Notes: generated by a model not told the origin, from the sequence alone. Positions 17,675-27,200 are shown, counted from the first letter of the stretch. The stretch is DNA of 64,000 nucleotides from Sediminibacterium roseum (GCF_009939005.1 NZ_JAACJS010000012.1:248001-312000), one strand, 5' to 3'. Program-made: numbers and translations.

Positions 17675-17796
17675 GGGGAATGGGAATGAAATAGGTGGAA
17701 CAAGTTTTGACGGGGTAAGGCGCAGGTTACAGGCCCAGGCCGCACCCGGGATTTTCACCCATGCAGCCTGTGGCCAGGATCCTGTGGGCCAACGGA

Positions 17797-18264
17797 TTAT
17801 TTCACATCGTTCACGGTAATATCAAAGAAGATCGGCGCATTGCCCGGTATGGCCGGCAGGTTACCCCCGCAGCTGTAAGCGAGCGCCGAAGGAATAATGA
17901 GTTTGATGCGGCCGCCTTTCCTGATCAGGGGGATGCCTAATTTCCAGCCATCGATCACACTGCTCAGTTGCCAGTCCTGCGACACGGCAACAGAAGTGAA
18001 AACCGTCCCATCCATCAGTTTACCTGTATATACCACCGATACGGTGTTGTTAACGGTAATGGCCGGGCCCGAACCAGGGGCGATGATCTCGTATAAAAAG
18101 CCGTTGGGATTTTCAGAAGCGGTGATGCCATTGGCAGTAGCATAGGCCTGCAACTGCACTTTTTCGTTCGCCACGGGAATCGGCTGGCAGCCGGTATCCG
18201 CCTTACCACACGAATTCAATAAAAGAAGGGAGAGAATAAGCAGGGAGCCAAGGATTTTTTTCAT
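17797..18264 (-). CDS. FKBP-type peptidyl-prolyl cis-trans isomerase, lipoprotein
   Basis: Periplasm-facing proline isomerase that helps fold exported proteins. The 155-residue protein starts with a lipoprotein signal (MKKILGSLLILSLLLLNSC; lipidated Cys near residue 19), a ~30-residue linker and one FKBP domain (VSVVYTGKLMDGTVFTS, GWKLGIPLIRKGGRIKLIIPSALAY). Two in-frame Mets occur; the second (18264) gives the normal MKK signal and is used. Sitting next to secDF it fits a secretion/folding neighbourhood, though the two have separate signals. Confidence 0.92.
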   Translation of the reverse strand: MKKILGSLLILSLLLLNSCGKADTGCQPIPVANEKVQLQAYATANGITASENPNGFLYEIIAPGSGPAITVNNTVSVVYTGKLMDGTVFTSVAVSQDWQLSSVIDGWKLGIPLIRKGGRIKLIIPSALAYSCGGNLPAIPGNAPIFFDITVNDVK

Positions 18265-18297
18265 GAACATTTTTTTAGATAGACTGTTTTTCAGCTG

Positions 18298-18633
18298 TTA
18301 AGGCTGCTTTGGTGATTGATTTTCGGACCTGTTTTTTGCCGAAAGCAGTTCGCGGTACCGCTGTTCCTGCATTTCCCATTTGAATTTGCGGTAAAAAAAA
18401 GCCATGAAAAAGGAGAGAAGCAGGATGGCGATAAGCAATACGACCGAGCTCATCCTCGAATTGGCCACCATGTTCGCCCTGGTGAACCAGCCCGTTTCCA
18501 GGCAGATGATCACACCTGCACCGATGGCAAAACCGGAAGACAATCCCACCACGAACGGTTTTGCACTCGTTCTTTCTTTCTCCCGGTTCTTTTCCCAGAA
18601 ATGCAGGAACGCTTCATTTTCATGACTCAACAT
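18298..18633 (-). CDS. Two-helix membrane protein, unknown function
   Basis: A 111-residue protein: an N-terminal charged helix (residues 1-25), two transmembrane helices (~28-48 and ~62-83) and a charged C-terminal tail (KFKWEMQEQRYRELLSAKNR). The open frame runs further upstream, but a TATTTTCG promoter element lies inside that extension, so the ATG at 18633 is taken as the start. It ends 33 bases before the FKBP gene on the same strand and may be co-transcribed with it. I recognise no family. Confidence 0.6.
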   Translation of the reverse strand: MLSHENEAFLHFWEKNREKERTSAKPFVVGLSSGFAIGAGVIICLETGWFTRANMVANSRMSSVVLLIAILLLSFFMAFFYRKFKWEMQEQRYRELLSAKNRSENQSPKQP

Positions 18634-18637
18634 GCCG

Positions 18638-18645
18638 CGAAAATA
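18638..18645 (-). promoter_or_regulatory. -7 promoter element (TATTTTCG) 4 bases before the start codon
   Basis: TATTTTCG on the minus strand, four bases before the ATG at 18633. It implies a leaderless or nearly leaderless message and fixes the start. Confidence 0.55.
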
Positions 18646-18763
18646 AGCTGTTAGCCTATAGCCAGCGGCCATGCTCCCTTATTTTTTTGGGCCCTTGTGC
18701 CGAAACACTGTTTTTCCCGGTTATTTTTTCCAGCACCCGTAAGCACGCGGCGCATAAATGAAG

Positions 18764-18770
18764 TATTTTG
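18764..18770 (+). promoter_or_regulatory. -7 promoter element (TATTTTG)
   Basis: TATTTTG lies 21 bases before the ATG at 18792 and overlaps the TTG that would begin the longer frame. This argues for the internal ATG as the real start. Confidence 0.5.
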
Positions 18771-18791
18771 GTGACCTCAACCAAGCTGCTG

Positions 18792-19490
18792 ATGCATTTT
18801 GTAAAGAAGTACGGGGCTCTTATTTTCCTGGCACTGCTGCTGGCCCACCTGTGTTGTATCTACTGGGGGCCGGCTCCCTGGCGAATGGTGTCGAAGCTGG
18901 TATTGATCCCGTTCCTTCTATTGTATTTATCCGCTTCGCGGGAAGGTATTGTGCATCCGCTCGTGGTAGCAGGATTGGTTTGTTCGTTTGCCGGCGATGT
19001 GTTCCTCGCTTTTTCGGGCGAGATCTTCTTCCTGGCGGGAATGTTTGCTTTTATATGTACGCATGTATGCAACCTTGCCTATTTTGTAAAGCTGCGCAGA
19101 GCGGTTACGCCGTCGGGTGGCAGGGAGTTTATGCCCGCTATGGCAGGCTATATGATCGTATTGGGCTGTTATGTGATGTTCCACCTGTTCAACCATTTGG
19201 GCAACCTACGGGTGCCCATTATTGTGTACATGCTCATTATTAGTGCAATGGCCATCGCAGCGGCAGGCACAGCGGTGAATGCGTTGATACGAAAGGCCGC
19301 GGTAATGTATTTTATGCCGGGCGCGGCATTGTTTGCTTTGTCGGACGGCATTTTGGCGATGAACAAATTCGCGTGGCACGAACCCATGGCCGACCTTGCG
19401 GTAATGGCAACATACGGTGCCGCGCAGTTCTGCCTGGTAAAAGGATTTATCAAAATAACTCAAATAAAAGTTCACTCACCCGGGTCATAA
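18792..19490 (+). CDS. YhhN-family membrane protein (lysoplasmalogenase-like), copy 1
   Basis: A 232-residue polytopic membrane protein with about eight hydrophobic helices. The family signature is CSFAGDVFLAF followed by FFLAGMFAFICTHVCN; the late GALFALSDGILAMN and TYGAAQFCLVKG segments also fit TMEM86/YhhN proteins. Characterised animal and some bacterial members hydrolyse the vinyl-ether bond of lysoplasmalogens. Whether this one does so cannot be read from sequence. The next gene is a paralogue in the same orientation, 47 bases on. Confidence 0.82.
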   Translation: MHFVKKYGALIFLALLLAHLCCIYWGPAPWRMVSKLVLIPFLLLYLSASREGIVHPLVVAGLVCSFAGDVFLAFSGEIFFLAGMFAFICTHVCNLAYFVKLRRAVTPSGGREFMPAMAGYMIVLGCYVMFHLFNHLGNLRVPIIVYMLIISAMAIAAAGTAVNALIRKAAVMYFMPGAALFALSDGILAMNKFAWHEPMADLAVMATYGAAQFCLVKGFIKITQIKVHSPGS

Positions 19491-19537
19491 ACTTGAATGG
19501 CAGCGTGTTAGAACAATAATGCGCGATAAAGAAAATT

Positions 19538-20254
19538 ATGCAGGCGTTTTTCAACAAAAGAATATTGACGATATATTGGCTGGTACTGCTGGTTCATCTC
19601 GTGTTCCAGTACTTCGTGCTCCCGTACCGTGCGGTTACCAAACCGATGCTGGTGCCCCTTTTGCTTACTTATCTTCTGTTGAAAGACGACAATATTGGAA
19701 AACCCGCGGGAAAATTCCTGTTCTACATCGGGCTCTTTCTTGCCTTTTTCGGGGATGTATTTCTTATCCTTATCAACGACACCTTTTTCCTCGCGGGCAT
19801 GGTTGCCTTTATGCTGATGAACCTGTTTTACAGCATTTCATTTCTGTGCCTCAGCCCGTTCAGGCTCAGTAAGAGTTTGCCCTTTTTTGTTTCACTGGTG
19901 TTGCTGTCTTCGCTTGCCATCTGGATCTACAATGGCCTCGCCGAAGGCATGGGCGATTACCGCATGCCGGTAACGATCTATCTTTTCTCGCTCATCTTCC
20001 TCGTTGGCTTCGCCATCAACGTAACCAACAACGAAAGGCACAGGAAAACAGCGTTGCGCTTCCTGGTACCGGGCACCGTGATCTTCATGATGGAAAACAT
20101 ACTGGTGGCAGTAAACCTGTTTATGCTCGATAAGGACAAAGATGTCTACATCGCCATTATGTTTACGTATGGACTTGCACAGTACCTCATTGTAAAAGGC
20201 ATGCGGCAGGCCTATCTTCCAACGAATGTTGGGGGGAATGGCACGCCCGCTTAG
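19538..20254 (+). CDS. YhhN-family membrane protein (lysoplasmalogenase-like), copy 2
   Basis: A 238-residue paralogue of the gene just upstream. It has the same signature blocks (FFGDVFLIL, FFLAGMVAFMLMNLFYS, VPGTVIFMMENILVAVNLF, TYGLAQYLIVKG) but clearly diverged sequence, so this is an old tandem duplication. Same predicted topology and possible lysoplasmalogenase activity. The 47-base gap shows no terminator, so the two are probably co-transcribed. It ends eight bases before a convergent lipoprotein gene. Confidence 0.82.
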   Translation: MQAFFNKRILTIYWLVLLVHLVFQYFVLPYRAVTKPMLVPLLLTYLLLKDDNIGKPAGKFLFYIGLFLAFFGDVFLILINDTFFLAGMVAFMLMNLFYSISFLCLSPFRLSKSLPFFVSLVLLSSLAIWIYNGLAEGMGDYRMPVTIYLFSLIFLVGFAINVTNNERHRKTALRFLVPGTVIFMMENILVAVNLFMLDKDKDVYIAIMFTYGLAQYLIVKGMRQAYLPTNVGGNGTPA

Positions 20255-20261
20255 GCCTCAG

Positions 20262-20747
20262 TTATTCTCCAGCTTTTGTTCTGTAAGCGTTCACGGAATA
20301 GGTGTGCAGGGTGCGGACACGGAGCCTGTCGTTTTTAAAACTAACTTCCCTGTATTCCATAAAGTTGTTCTTCTTATCGAGAAAACCGATCAACGCGGTA
20401 AGCGGTTCCCTGCCTTTGCGAACCGCAACGATGGGCTCTCTTCCGAAATTGGGGATGTTTACAGAATCCGTAAGGCGCAGTTCCTTGCATTGAATATGAA
20501 CCGTGTAATGAAAGGTCCGTTTTGTTTCATACAAACCAACATAGAATTTCCAATCGTTCAATTCGTCTTTAAGCGGCTCGCTGTATTCTGCCGCCGGCGT
20601 GGTTTTTACAACGGACCTGGTTTCGGAAACGGGAACGGGTTCATCCACTTTCACAACTTCTGCCCCTGTAACAACAGCTGTTTTTTTTGTAACCGTTCCG
20701 TCGCATGAAACCAACAGGAAAGCGCAAATGGCGAAAATATATTTCAT
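20262..20747 (-). CDS. Lipoprotein of unknown function
   Basis: A 161-residue protein with a lipoprotein signal (MKYIFAICAFLLVSC; Cys15). A Thr/Val/Pro-rich linker to about residue 55 is followed by a compact domain of alternating strands (WKFYVGLYETKRTFHYTVHIQCKELRLTDSVNIP). No known domain was recognised. It is convergent with the YhhN pair, and hppA lies next on the same strand upstream. The hppA terminator lies between them, so it is transcribed separately. Confidence 0.7.
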   Translation of the reverse strand: MKYIFAICAFLLVSCDGTVTKKTAVVTGAEVVKVDEPVPVSETRSVVKTTPAAEYSEPLKDELNDWKFYVGLYETKRTFHYTVHIQCKELRLTDSVNIPNFGREPIVAVRKGREPLTALIGFLDKKNNFMEYREVSFKNDRLRVRTLHTYSVNAYRTKAGE

Positions 20748-20802
20748 GAAATAAATATAATAAAAAATGAATTTGATTTTCGTGGCGTGAAAAAATCAAC
20801 GC

Positions 20803-20830
20803 AAAAAAAAATCCCGGCCTAAGCCAGGAT
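20803..20830 (-). terminator. Rho-independent terminator of hppA
   Basis: On the minus strand, ATCCTGGC and GCCGGGAT pair (one G-T) around a 4-base loop, followed by nine T residues. It lies about 27 bases after the hppA stop. Confidence 0.85.
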
Positions 20831-20856
20831 CTTTTCTATGATTGTTCTGATCGTAA

Positions 20857-23283
20857 TTATTTCTTCGTCTGGATGTCAACGATGAAATTCTGCTGACCTC
20901 CAAAGAACGACGCATATTTCATTTTGATATTGTCTGGCTGTTGTTTGTCGTTGATGTAAAGAACACCATCTTTCATTTTCAAAGTGGCATTGTCGCCGGC
21001 GATCACGCCATCTGCTTTCAATGCTGCGGTGAGCGATTTAAATGCACGCGCATCGCCGTACATAACGGTTTTAACAATGGCCGTATCGCTGCTGTTTACT
21101 TTTGCATCCACGCGTTGTTCGATCGCCTGGTTCACTTTCGGCCCTGCCTTGTGCAATGTTGCAAGGGTAGGGGCAATGACCAGCGATACGATCGACATCA
21201 GTTTAATAAGGATGTTCATGGATGGCCCTGAAGTATCTTTAAACGGATCACCAACGGTATCGCCCGTTACCGATGCTTTGTGGGGCTCTGAACCTTTGTA
21301 ATAGATGGTTCCGTTGATATCGGCGCCTGTTTCAAAAGATTTTTTGGCATTGTCCCATGCACCGCCTGCATTGTTCTGGAACATACCCATCAGTACACCA
21401 CTTACGGTGGCTCCTGCCAGGAAGCCGCCCAGTACTTCGGCTCCGAATACAAACCCGATGATGATCGGCGAGATGATCGCGATGGCGCCCGGCACCATCA
21501 TTTTTTTGAGGGATGCTTCGGTAGAAATGGCAACGCATTTGTCGTACTCCGGCTTGCCCGTACCATCCATGATTCCTGGAATGCTGTGGAACTGTCGGCG
21601 TACTTCCTGTACCATGGCCATTGCAGCTTCACCCACCGCGCGGATGGCGAGAGAGGAGAAGATGAATGGGATCATACCACCTACAAAAAGGCCGGCGAGT
21701 ACGTCTGCATGGTAAATATCGATTCCGTCAATACCCGCGATACCAACGAATGCCGCAAAGAGCGCGAGCGCCGTTAATGCCGCAGAGGCAATCGCAAAAC
21801 CTTTACCGGTTGCTGCAGTGGTGTTACCAACTGCATCGAGGATGTCCGTTTTTTCGCGAACGTCTTTTGGCAATTCGCTCATTTCGGCGATACCGCCTGC
21901 ATTGTCAGCGATCGGGCCAAATGCATCGATCGCGAGTTGCATGGCCGTAGTGGCCATCATACCTGCTGCGGCTATGGCCACACCATACAAACCTGCACAG
22001 GCATACGATCCATAGATACCACCGGCAAGAACAATGATCGGCAACAGCGTACTTTCCATACCGATCGCCAGGCCACCGATGATGTTGGTGGCATGCCCCG
22101 TAGACGACTGGCGGATGATGCTGTTTACCGGGCGTTTGCCCATTGCAGTATAATATTCGGTAATGATACTCATTAATGTACCCACGGCAAGACCCACCAT
22201 GATCGCACCAAAAATGCGGTTCGGTGTAAAGTCGAAACCTCTCAGCACCATGTGCTCCGGCATGAGCCAGTTAACGAGAAAATAGGAGGCTACTGCGGTC
22301 AATACGATCGATCCCCAGTTGCCCATGTTCAATGCGGCCTGCACTTTTTGGGTGCCAACACCGGCTGCATCTGATATTTTTACAAACCATGTTCCGATGA
22401 TCGAGAAAAGGATACCCATGGCCGCGATGAGCATAGGGAGGAGGATGGGTGACAACCCGCTGAACCTGTCGTTCAGCAATGCGCCGCCCGCACCTGTCAC
22501 TTCTCTTCCGAGAACCATTGTTGCAAGAACTGTTGCCACATAGCTGCCGAACAGATCGGCGCCCATACCGGCAACGTCTCCCACGTTATCTCCCACGTTG
22601 TCTGCAATGGTTGCAGGGTTGCGCGGATCGTCTTCAGGAATGCCTGCTTCTACTTTACCTACGAGGTCGGCGCCCACATCTGCTGCCTTGGTATAGATAC
22701 CACCACCCACACGCGCAAACAACGCGATGCTTTCTGCGCCCAGCGAGAATCCGGTGAGCACTTCGATGGTTCTTTTCATTTCTTCGCTGTCAACAGCGGC
22801 GTTCGGTGCAAAGATCATTTTGAGGATGATGAAGAGTGCTCCCAGGCCCAATACCGCCAGACCCGCAACACCCATTCCCATTACCGATCCACCGGTGAAG
22901 GAAACCTTCAGGGCCTTGCTGAGGCTTGTTCTTGCGGCCTGCGCCGTACGAACGTTTGCCTTAGTGGCCACTTTCATACCGATAAAACCGGCCAGGGCAC
23001 TGAAAAACGCACCCAGTACAAATGCCAGTGCAATGCTCCAGTGGCTGTTGGCGTCAGAATAACCCATCACACCCAACAACAGCCCAACCACTACTACAAA
23101 ATAGCCGAGGATCTTGTATTCCGCTTTCAGGAAAGCCATGGCACCTTCTGCGATGTAGGTGCTGATCTCTTTCATACGGTCACTGCCCGCATCCTGCTTC
23201 GATACCCAATTAAATTTTATCAATGTGTAAAGGAGACCTACGATCCCCATTGCCGGGACGGCATAAAACATGATTCTTTCCAT
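20857..23283 (-). CDS. hppA: Membrane-bound ion-pumping pyrophosphatase
   Basis: Couples hydrolysis of pyrophosphate to H+ and/or Na+ export across the inner membrane. It has ~16 hydrophobic segments and the catalytic loop signature [19 protein letters not shown]...[19 protein letters not shown]. The block [10 protein letters not shown] has alanine where K+-independent enzymes have lysine (GNTTKA), placing it in the K+-dependent class that includes Na+- and Na+/H+-pumping forms. At 808 residues it is longer than usual: residues ~715-808 are a soluble, lysine-rich extension after the last helix, not part of the standard pump. It has its own promoter and terminator. Confidence 0.95.
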   Translation of the reverse strand: MERIMFYAVPAMGIVGLLYTLIKFNWVSKQDAGSDRMKEISTYIAEGAMAFLKAEYKILGYFVVVVGLLLGVMGYSDANSHWSIALAFVLGAFFSALAGFIGMKVATKANVRTAQAARTSLSKALKVSFTGGSVMGMGVAGLAVLGLGALFIILKMIFAPNAAVDSEEMKRTIEVLTGFSLGAESIALFARVGGGIYTKAADVGADLVGKVEAGIPEDDPRNPATIADNVGDNVGDVAGMGADLFGSYVATVLATMVLGREVTGAGGALLNDRFSGLSPILLPMLIAAMGILFSIIGTWFVKISDAAGVGTQKVQAALNMGNWGSIVLTAVASYFLVNWLMPEHMVLRGFDFTPNRIFGAIMVGLAVGTLMSIITEYYTAMGKRPVNSIIRQSSTGHATNIIGGLAIGMESTLLPIIVLAGGIYGSYACAGLYGVAIAAAGMMATTAMQLAIDAFGPIADNAGGIAEMSELPKDVREKTDILDAVGNTTAATGKGFAIASAALTALALFAAFVGIAGIDGIDIYHADVLAGLFVGGMIPFIFSSLAIRAVGEAAMAMVQEVRRQFHSIPGIMDGTGKPEYDKCVAISTEASLKKMMVPGAIAIISPIIIGFVFGAEVLGGFLAGATVSGVLMGMFQNNAGGAWDNAKKSFETGADINGTIYYKGSEPHKASVTGDTVGDPFKDTSGPSMNILIKLMSIVSLVIAPTLATLHKAGPKVNQAIEQRVDAKVNSSDTAIVKTVMYGDARAFKSLTAALKADGVIAGDNATLKMKDGVLYINDKQQPDNIKMKYASFFGGQQNFIVDIQTKK

Positions 23284-23317
23284 AAAGCGATTTAATCTGC
23301 TGTTTTTTAAAAGTCTG

Positions 23318-23325
23318 CAAAAATA
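23318..23325 (-). promoter_or_regulatory. -7 promoter element of hppA (TATTTTTG)
   Basis: Exact TAnnTTTG match on the minus strand, 34 bases before the hppA start codon. Confidence 0.6.
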
Positions 23326-23401
23326 GGAGGATTTGGCTAAAAACGCTCCCTATCGCCCCTTTTCTGTGCGAGTGTGTATAAAATGAGCGGCCTGCGGTAA
23401 G

Positions 23402-24634
23402 TTATTGGTCTATCAGGTCGAGCGAAGTAGTGTCTGCCCGGCCCGTAAACACCGAGCTCATCTTTCCCGCGCTCCAGATGGCCCGGTTGAAGTTGTTGCC
23501 GATGATGATCACCGTTGCCGTATCGGCCACCAGCCGTTTGAATGATGCGGTATTGCCATGCCACCATCCGTTGTGGTAAACAATGGTAGGATCCGGCGGA
23601 TGAACCAGCAGGTGCCAGCCCAACCCGTAATTTTTCTCGCCCCGCTTTTCAAAACTATACGGTGTATAGGCCAATTCCTGGCTTTTGGCCGAGATAAACG
23701 TACCTAGGTACAGGGCGCGGTCCCACAAAAGCAGGTCGCGCACGGTAGTGTACACGTTCTTGTCTCCATAAATACAATCCAGCTTCTCCAGTTTAAAAGG
23801 TGAAAACCGGTAATTGTACGAAGGAACGTAATTGGCAGAATCCTTTATGCTGAACACATAACTGTGCTTCATGCCCAGCGGTTGGAACACGTACGTTGTA
23901 AGGTAAGTGGGAAAGTCCATCCCCGAGATCTCTTCCACGATCAGGGCAAGTATGGCGAAATTGGTATTGCAGTAATTGTAAAAACGGTTTGGCGTGCCGA
24001 TCAGTGCCGGACGGCGCATGGCGAGGTAATTGAGCACATCGCGGTTGGTGGCAAGCCCGTTGAAGGTGAGCGGCGTTTTGATGGTGCGGTACCGCGTAAT
24101 GGTGCGCCCCTTCCTGTTCTTTGTTTTGTAAGCTTCTGAACGCGTGCCCTGCATGAACACCTCGTATTTCTGCAACCCGCTCCTGTGCGAAAGCAGGTTT
24201 TTGATGGTGATGTTTTCATAAGGGAACGAAGGCAGGTATTTCTGAACACGGTCTTCGAGCGAAAGCTTTCCTTCCTCCATCAATTTCAAAATCGCCGCCG
24301 AAGTGAAGGTTTTTGAAATAGAGGCCACGTGCAGCGGTGTGGTAGAATCGATGGCTTTGCGCGTCCTCGTATCATAAATACCACGGTAGTCTTCAAAAAC
24401 GATCTCGCCGTTCTTTGCCAGAAGGATGCCCCCGCTGAAATTGCCCCTTCCCAAACCATTCCTGAAAAGCGGTTCGATGGCCGCTGCGTAATAGGCTTTT
24501 TCTTTCCCGCTGAGCGGGGTGAAGCCATCTATGTGATTGGTGGTTACGGCACTTTTCAACTCAGGCGAAGATGATTGAGAACCACAGGCTATCACAAGAA
24601 AGGTAAACAATGGGATCATCTTCGAAATCTGCAT
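23402..24634 (-). CDS. Serine hydrolase, beta-lactamase/class C (AmpC/EstB-like) lipoprotein
   Basis: A 410-residue member of the penicillin-binding/beta-lactamase family 12. The signal ends in a lipobox (TFLVIAC; Cys17). The active site reads Ser105-x-x-Lys108 (SISK), YCN (the YxN motif) and a HNG/HG-type third motif in YHNGWWHGNT. Such proteins act as D-alanyl-D-alanine peptidases, esterases or peptidases at the cell envelope; true beta-lactamase activity is not implied. It is divergent from serA. Confidence 0.88.
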   Translation of the reverse strand: MQISKMIPLFTFLVIACGSQSSSPELKSAVTTNHIDGFTPLSGKEKAYYAAAIEPLFRNGLGRGNFSGGILLAKNGEIVFEDYRGIYDTRTRKAIDSTTPLHVASISKTFTSAAILKLMEEGKLSLEDRVQKYLPSFPYENITIKNLLSHRSGLQKYEVFMQGTRSEAYKTKNRKGRTITRYRTIKTPLTFNGLATNRDVLNYLAMRRPALIGTPNRFYNYCNTNFAILALIVEEISGMDFPTYLTTYVFQPLGMKHSYVFSIKDSANYVPSYNYRFSPFKLEKLDCIYGDKNVYTTVRDLLLWDRALYLGTFISAKSQELAYTPYSFEKRGEKNYGLGWHLLVHPPDPTIVYHNGWWHGNTASFKRLVADTATVIIIGNNFNRAIWSAGKMSSVFTGRADTTSLDLIDQ

Positions 24635-24736
24635 GCGGAGTCAATTTTGTTCGTAAGCTGCAAAGGTAATGCCCGCCGTTGGCCGCTGTTGTAACGTGGA
24701 AAACTATCTACATTGGGCTAAAACAAATAACATTGT

Positions 24737-24744
24737 TATTTTCG
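24737..24744 (+). promoter_or_regulatory. -7 promoter element of serA (TATTTTCG) with -33 TTG
   Basis: TATTTTCG ends five bases before the ATG at 24750, and a TTG lies 21 bases upstream of it (24713-24715). The spacing fits Bacteroidota promoters. Confidence 0.6.
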
Positions 24745-24749
24745 TGGGC

Positions 24750-25988
24750 ATGAGCAAGCAAGCGACCACCAGTTATCCGAAAGACCGGATCAATATTCTT
24801 TTTCTTGAAAACATCAGCGACAAAGCCGTTCAGCAGTTCAACCGGAATGGCTATGTAAAGGCGCGCAAACTTACGGGTGCCCTGAGCGAGGAGGAGCTGA
24901 TCAGGGAGATCAAAGACGTTCATCTACTCGGCATCCGTTCCAAAACACATATCTCCGCAAAAGTGCTCGCTGCAGCTACCAAGTTACAGGCGATCGGCTG
25001 TTTTTGCATAGGGGTGAACCAGGTTGACCTGAAAGCCGCCACCCAGGCCGGTGTTGTTGTGTTCAACGCGCCCTACAGCAATACAAGAAGCGTGGCCGAA
25101 CTGGTGATCGGTTCGTCGATCATGCTCATCCGCCGCATCATCGATAAGAACAATGCGGCGCACAAAGGCATCTGGATGAAGGATGCCAAAGGCAGTTACG
25201 AGCTGCGCGGAAAAACACTCGGCATCATCGGCTATGGGAACATCGGATCGCAGGTAAGCGTGCTGGCCGAGAGCCTGGGCATGAAGGTGCTGTTTTACGA
25301 TACCGAAACCAAACTGCCCCTGGGCAATGCATCGGCCGCGAAAAACCTGAAGGAGCTCGTATCTCAATCGGATATCATCTCCCTGCATGTGCCCGAAACA
25401 AACCAGACAAAAAACCTGATCAATAAATCATTGCTCAAATCATTCAAACCCGGATCCATATTGATCAACTATGCAAGGGGAGAAGTGGTAGACCTCAAAG
25501 CCCTGGCCAATTCGCTCGAAGACGGCAGCCTCAGCGGCGCGGCCATCGATGTGTATCCATGGGAACCCGAAAAGAACGGCGATACCTTTGAAACGCCTTT
25601 GCAGGGTTTACCCAATGTGCTACTTACGCCGCACATCGGCGGGTCTACGGAAGAAGCACAGCAGAACATTGGTGAAGACGTGAGCGTTAAACTGTTCCAA
25701 TACCTCGAACGCGGCATCACCAACGGATCGCACACGGTTCCGGCCATCGGCCTGCCGCCGGTTGAGAATGCGCACCGCATCCTTCACATACACCACAATG
25801 TTCCGGGCGTATTGAGCGAGATCAATACGGCATTGTCTAAAAACAACATCAATATCCTCGGCCAATACCTCAAAACAAACGATGCGGTGGGTTATGTGGT
25901 GCTGGATGTTGACAAAAAACTTTCCAAAGAAGCCATTGCGTTGATGAAGAATGTAAAAGGCACGATCAAGGTGCGGATGTTGTATTAA
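24750..25988 (+). CDS. serA: D-3-phosphoglycerate dehydrogenase
   Basis: First step of serine synthesis: oxidises 3-phosphoglycerate with NAD. From the ATG at 24750 the protein is 412 residues, close to E. coli SerA (410); the longer frame from 24669 crosses the promoter and is rejected. Visible parts are the Rossmann motif GIIGYGNIGSQ, the catalytic Arg in NYARGEVVD, His in LLTPHIGGSTEEAQ and a C-terminal ACT regulatory domain (HHNVPGVLSEINTALSKNNINILGQYL), which suggests feedback inhibition by serine. No serB or serC is next to it. Confidence 0.96.
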   Translation: MSKQATTSYPKDRINILFLENISDKAVQQFNRNGYVKARKLTGALSEEELIREIKDVHLLGIRSKTHISAKVLAAATKLQAIGCFCIGVNQVDLKAATQAGVVVFNAPYSNTRSVAELVIGSSIMLIRRIIDKNNAAHKGIWMKDAKGSYELRGKTLGIIGYGNIGSQVSVLAESLGMKVLFYDTETKLPLGNASAAKNLKELVSQSDIISLHVPETNQTKNLINKSLLKSFKPGSILINYARGEVVDLKALANSLEDGSLSGAAIDVYPWEPEKNGDTFETPLQGLPNVLLTPHIGGSTEEAQQNIGEDVSVKLFQYLERGITNGSHTVPAIGLPPVENAHRILHIHHNVPGVLSEINTALSKNNINILGQYLKTNDAVGYVVLDVDKKLSKEAIALMKNVKGTIKVRMLY

Positions 25989-26276
25989 TTTAGTGGCGCC
26001 CGGTAATTGAAGCCGGCTATATACTATTTGTAAAGGACCCATAATCGGAGCCTCGCGTCAAATGTGTGTGTTCCAAATGCCAATTGCTAAAGAAGAATCA
26101 ATTTCTAAATACAACAAAACACTATATTGCTGAAAAAAAATCGGCTGCCTTCGGACTTCATTTGTCCCCTCGAACAGTATTGAATGTATCGGGCCGCCGC
26201 CCATTATTGTTCTACTTTGCACAGTTTATCTTCATCCATTCATTGAACAAGGGCTGGCTCGTTGCCTGATCTTTTT

Positions 26277-26972
26277 TTAAGAAACAATTTTCCCGCTCCG
26301 TATGCGCTTGTAAGCAATTATTATTTCAGTGGTATTCATAAGAAAATGCAATGCAATCACCAATGAGAGGTTCCTTGTGTATAGGTAGAAAATCCCGAAT
26401 GCCAAACCGAGTACGAAGTAGGGAACCAATTCTCCCTTCAGTTTTCTCACATGTGCAAGCGAAAACAAAGCCGCTCCGAAGCTTATGATTACAAGAGGGT
26501 CCACAGCCCAGATGTTCATCAATATGTAAAATAAAACCTGCCGGTACAGTACTTCTTCCAGCACAACACCTTCTAAAGTAAACAACGAAAAAAACAGCAG
26601 TTCTGTATTGTTTTTCGGGAGAAGGCTTCCTGGCAGAATTTTGCCTTTAAAGACTTGCGTGTACTTCTCTTCCCCGCGGCTTTTTTTGAAAAATGGCACG
26701 CATTCCAGAACCAAAGGAATCAGGCAAAATGTTACGATGCTATCGACCACAATACCTGGAATGTTTGGTTTCTTATAAGCTCCCCATGCAGAAATACTAG
26801 TAAACAGGGTCTTGTCAAGCAGGTAAAAAACAGCTATTACCGTGAGCGTAAGTCCGAAATGATACAGATAAAACAATATGAGATTTCCGCCGGCCAGCTT
26901 AAACAAGCTCCGCCATGCATACCCTATGGTAAAACTGAAAACGCAAAGCAGGAGTAAGAGGAGATAAAACAT
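26277..26972 (-). CDS. CPBP-family intramembrane glutamic protease (CAAX protease-like)
   Basis: A 231-residue polytopic membrane protein with the catalytic signature Glu139-Glu140-xxx-Arg144 (LEEVLYR), a second motif with His174 (FSLAHV) and the third His209/Asn213 (ALHFLMN). These are the conserved residues of CAAX-protease and bacteriocin-processing (Abi/CPBP) enzymes. Its substrate is unknown and no peptide or bacteriocin genes adjoin it. It sits in AT-rich DNA with long gene-poor flanks on both sides (288 and 228 bases), unlike its neighbours. Confidence 0.88.
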   Translation of the reverse strand: MFYLLLLLLCVFSFTIGYAWRSLFKLAGGNLILFYLYHFGLTLTVIAVFYLLDKTLFTSISAWGAYKKPNIPGIVVDSIVTFCLIPLVLECVPFFKKSRGEEKYTQVFKGKILPGSLLPKNNTELLFFSLFTLEGVVLEEVLYRQVLFYILMNIWAVDPLVIISFGAALFSLAHVRKLKGELVPYFVLGLAFGIFYLYTRNLSLVIALHFLMNTTEIIIAYKRIRSGKIVS

Positions 26973-27105
26973 GGTAAGCAGCCGAATTTAGCGATTATTT
27001 TCACAAATGAAATTAATCAAACCGGGTAACATAAACAGTAGCGGTAGCACTGCTTTCGGTCAGCCGTATGTCACGGTATTATTACTGGTATTTATTCAAA
27101 TTTAA

Positions 27106-27141
27106 AACCAATCTCTGAAAAGAAATTTAGACAGATTGGTT
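27106..27141. repeat. Perfect 9-base inverted repeat with 18-base loop
   Basis: AACCAATCT (27106-27114) and AGATTGGTT (27133-27141) are exact reverse complements in the AT-rich gap between the HEAT gene end and the CPBP start. There is no T-run, so it is not a terminator. It could be an operator or chance. Confidence 0.35.
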
Positions 27142-27200
27142 ACAGGTTGGTTCAGATAATACGAATAATCCAAAGAAAACGGTTACAAACCTATACAAGA

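Noticed and set aside
23402-24634. Antibiotic-resistance beta-lactamase
   Set aside because: The fold is shared by peptidases and esterases; lipoprotein form and motif variants do not support a resistance call.
24669-24749. 27-codon upstream extension of serA
   Set aside because: A -33/-7 promoter lies inside it and the shorter protein matches SerA length.
26066-26269. 67-residue open frame on the plus strand
   Set aside because: AT-rich gap, no promoter or protein-like pattern, no recognisable family.
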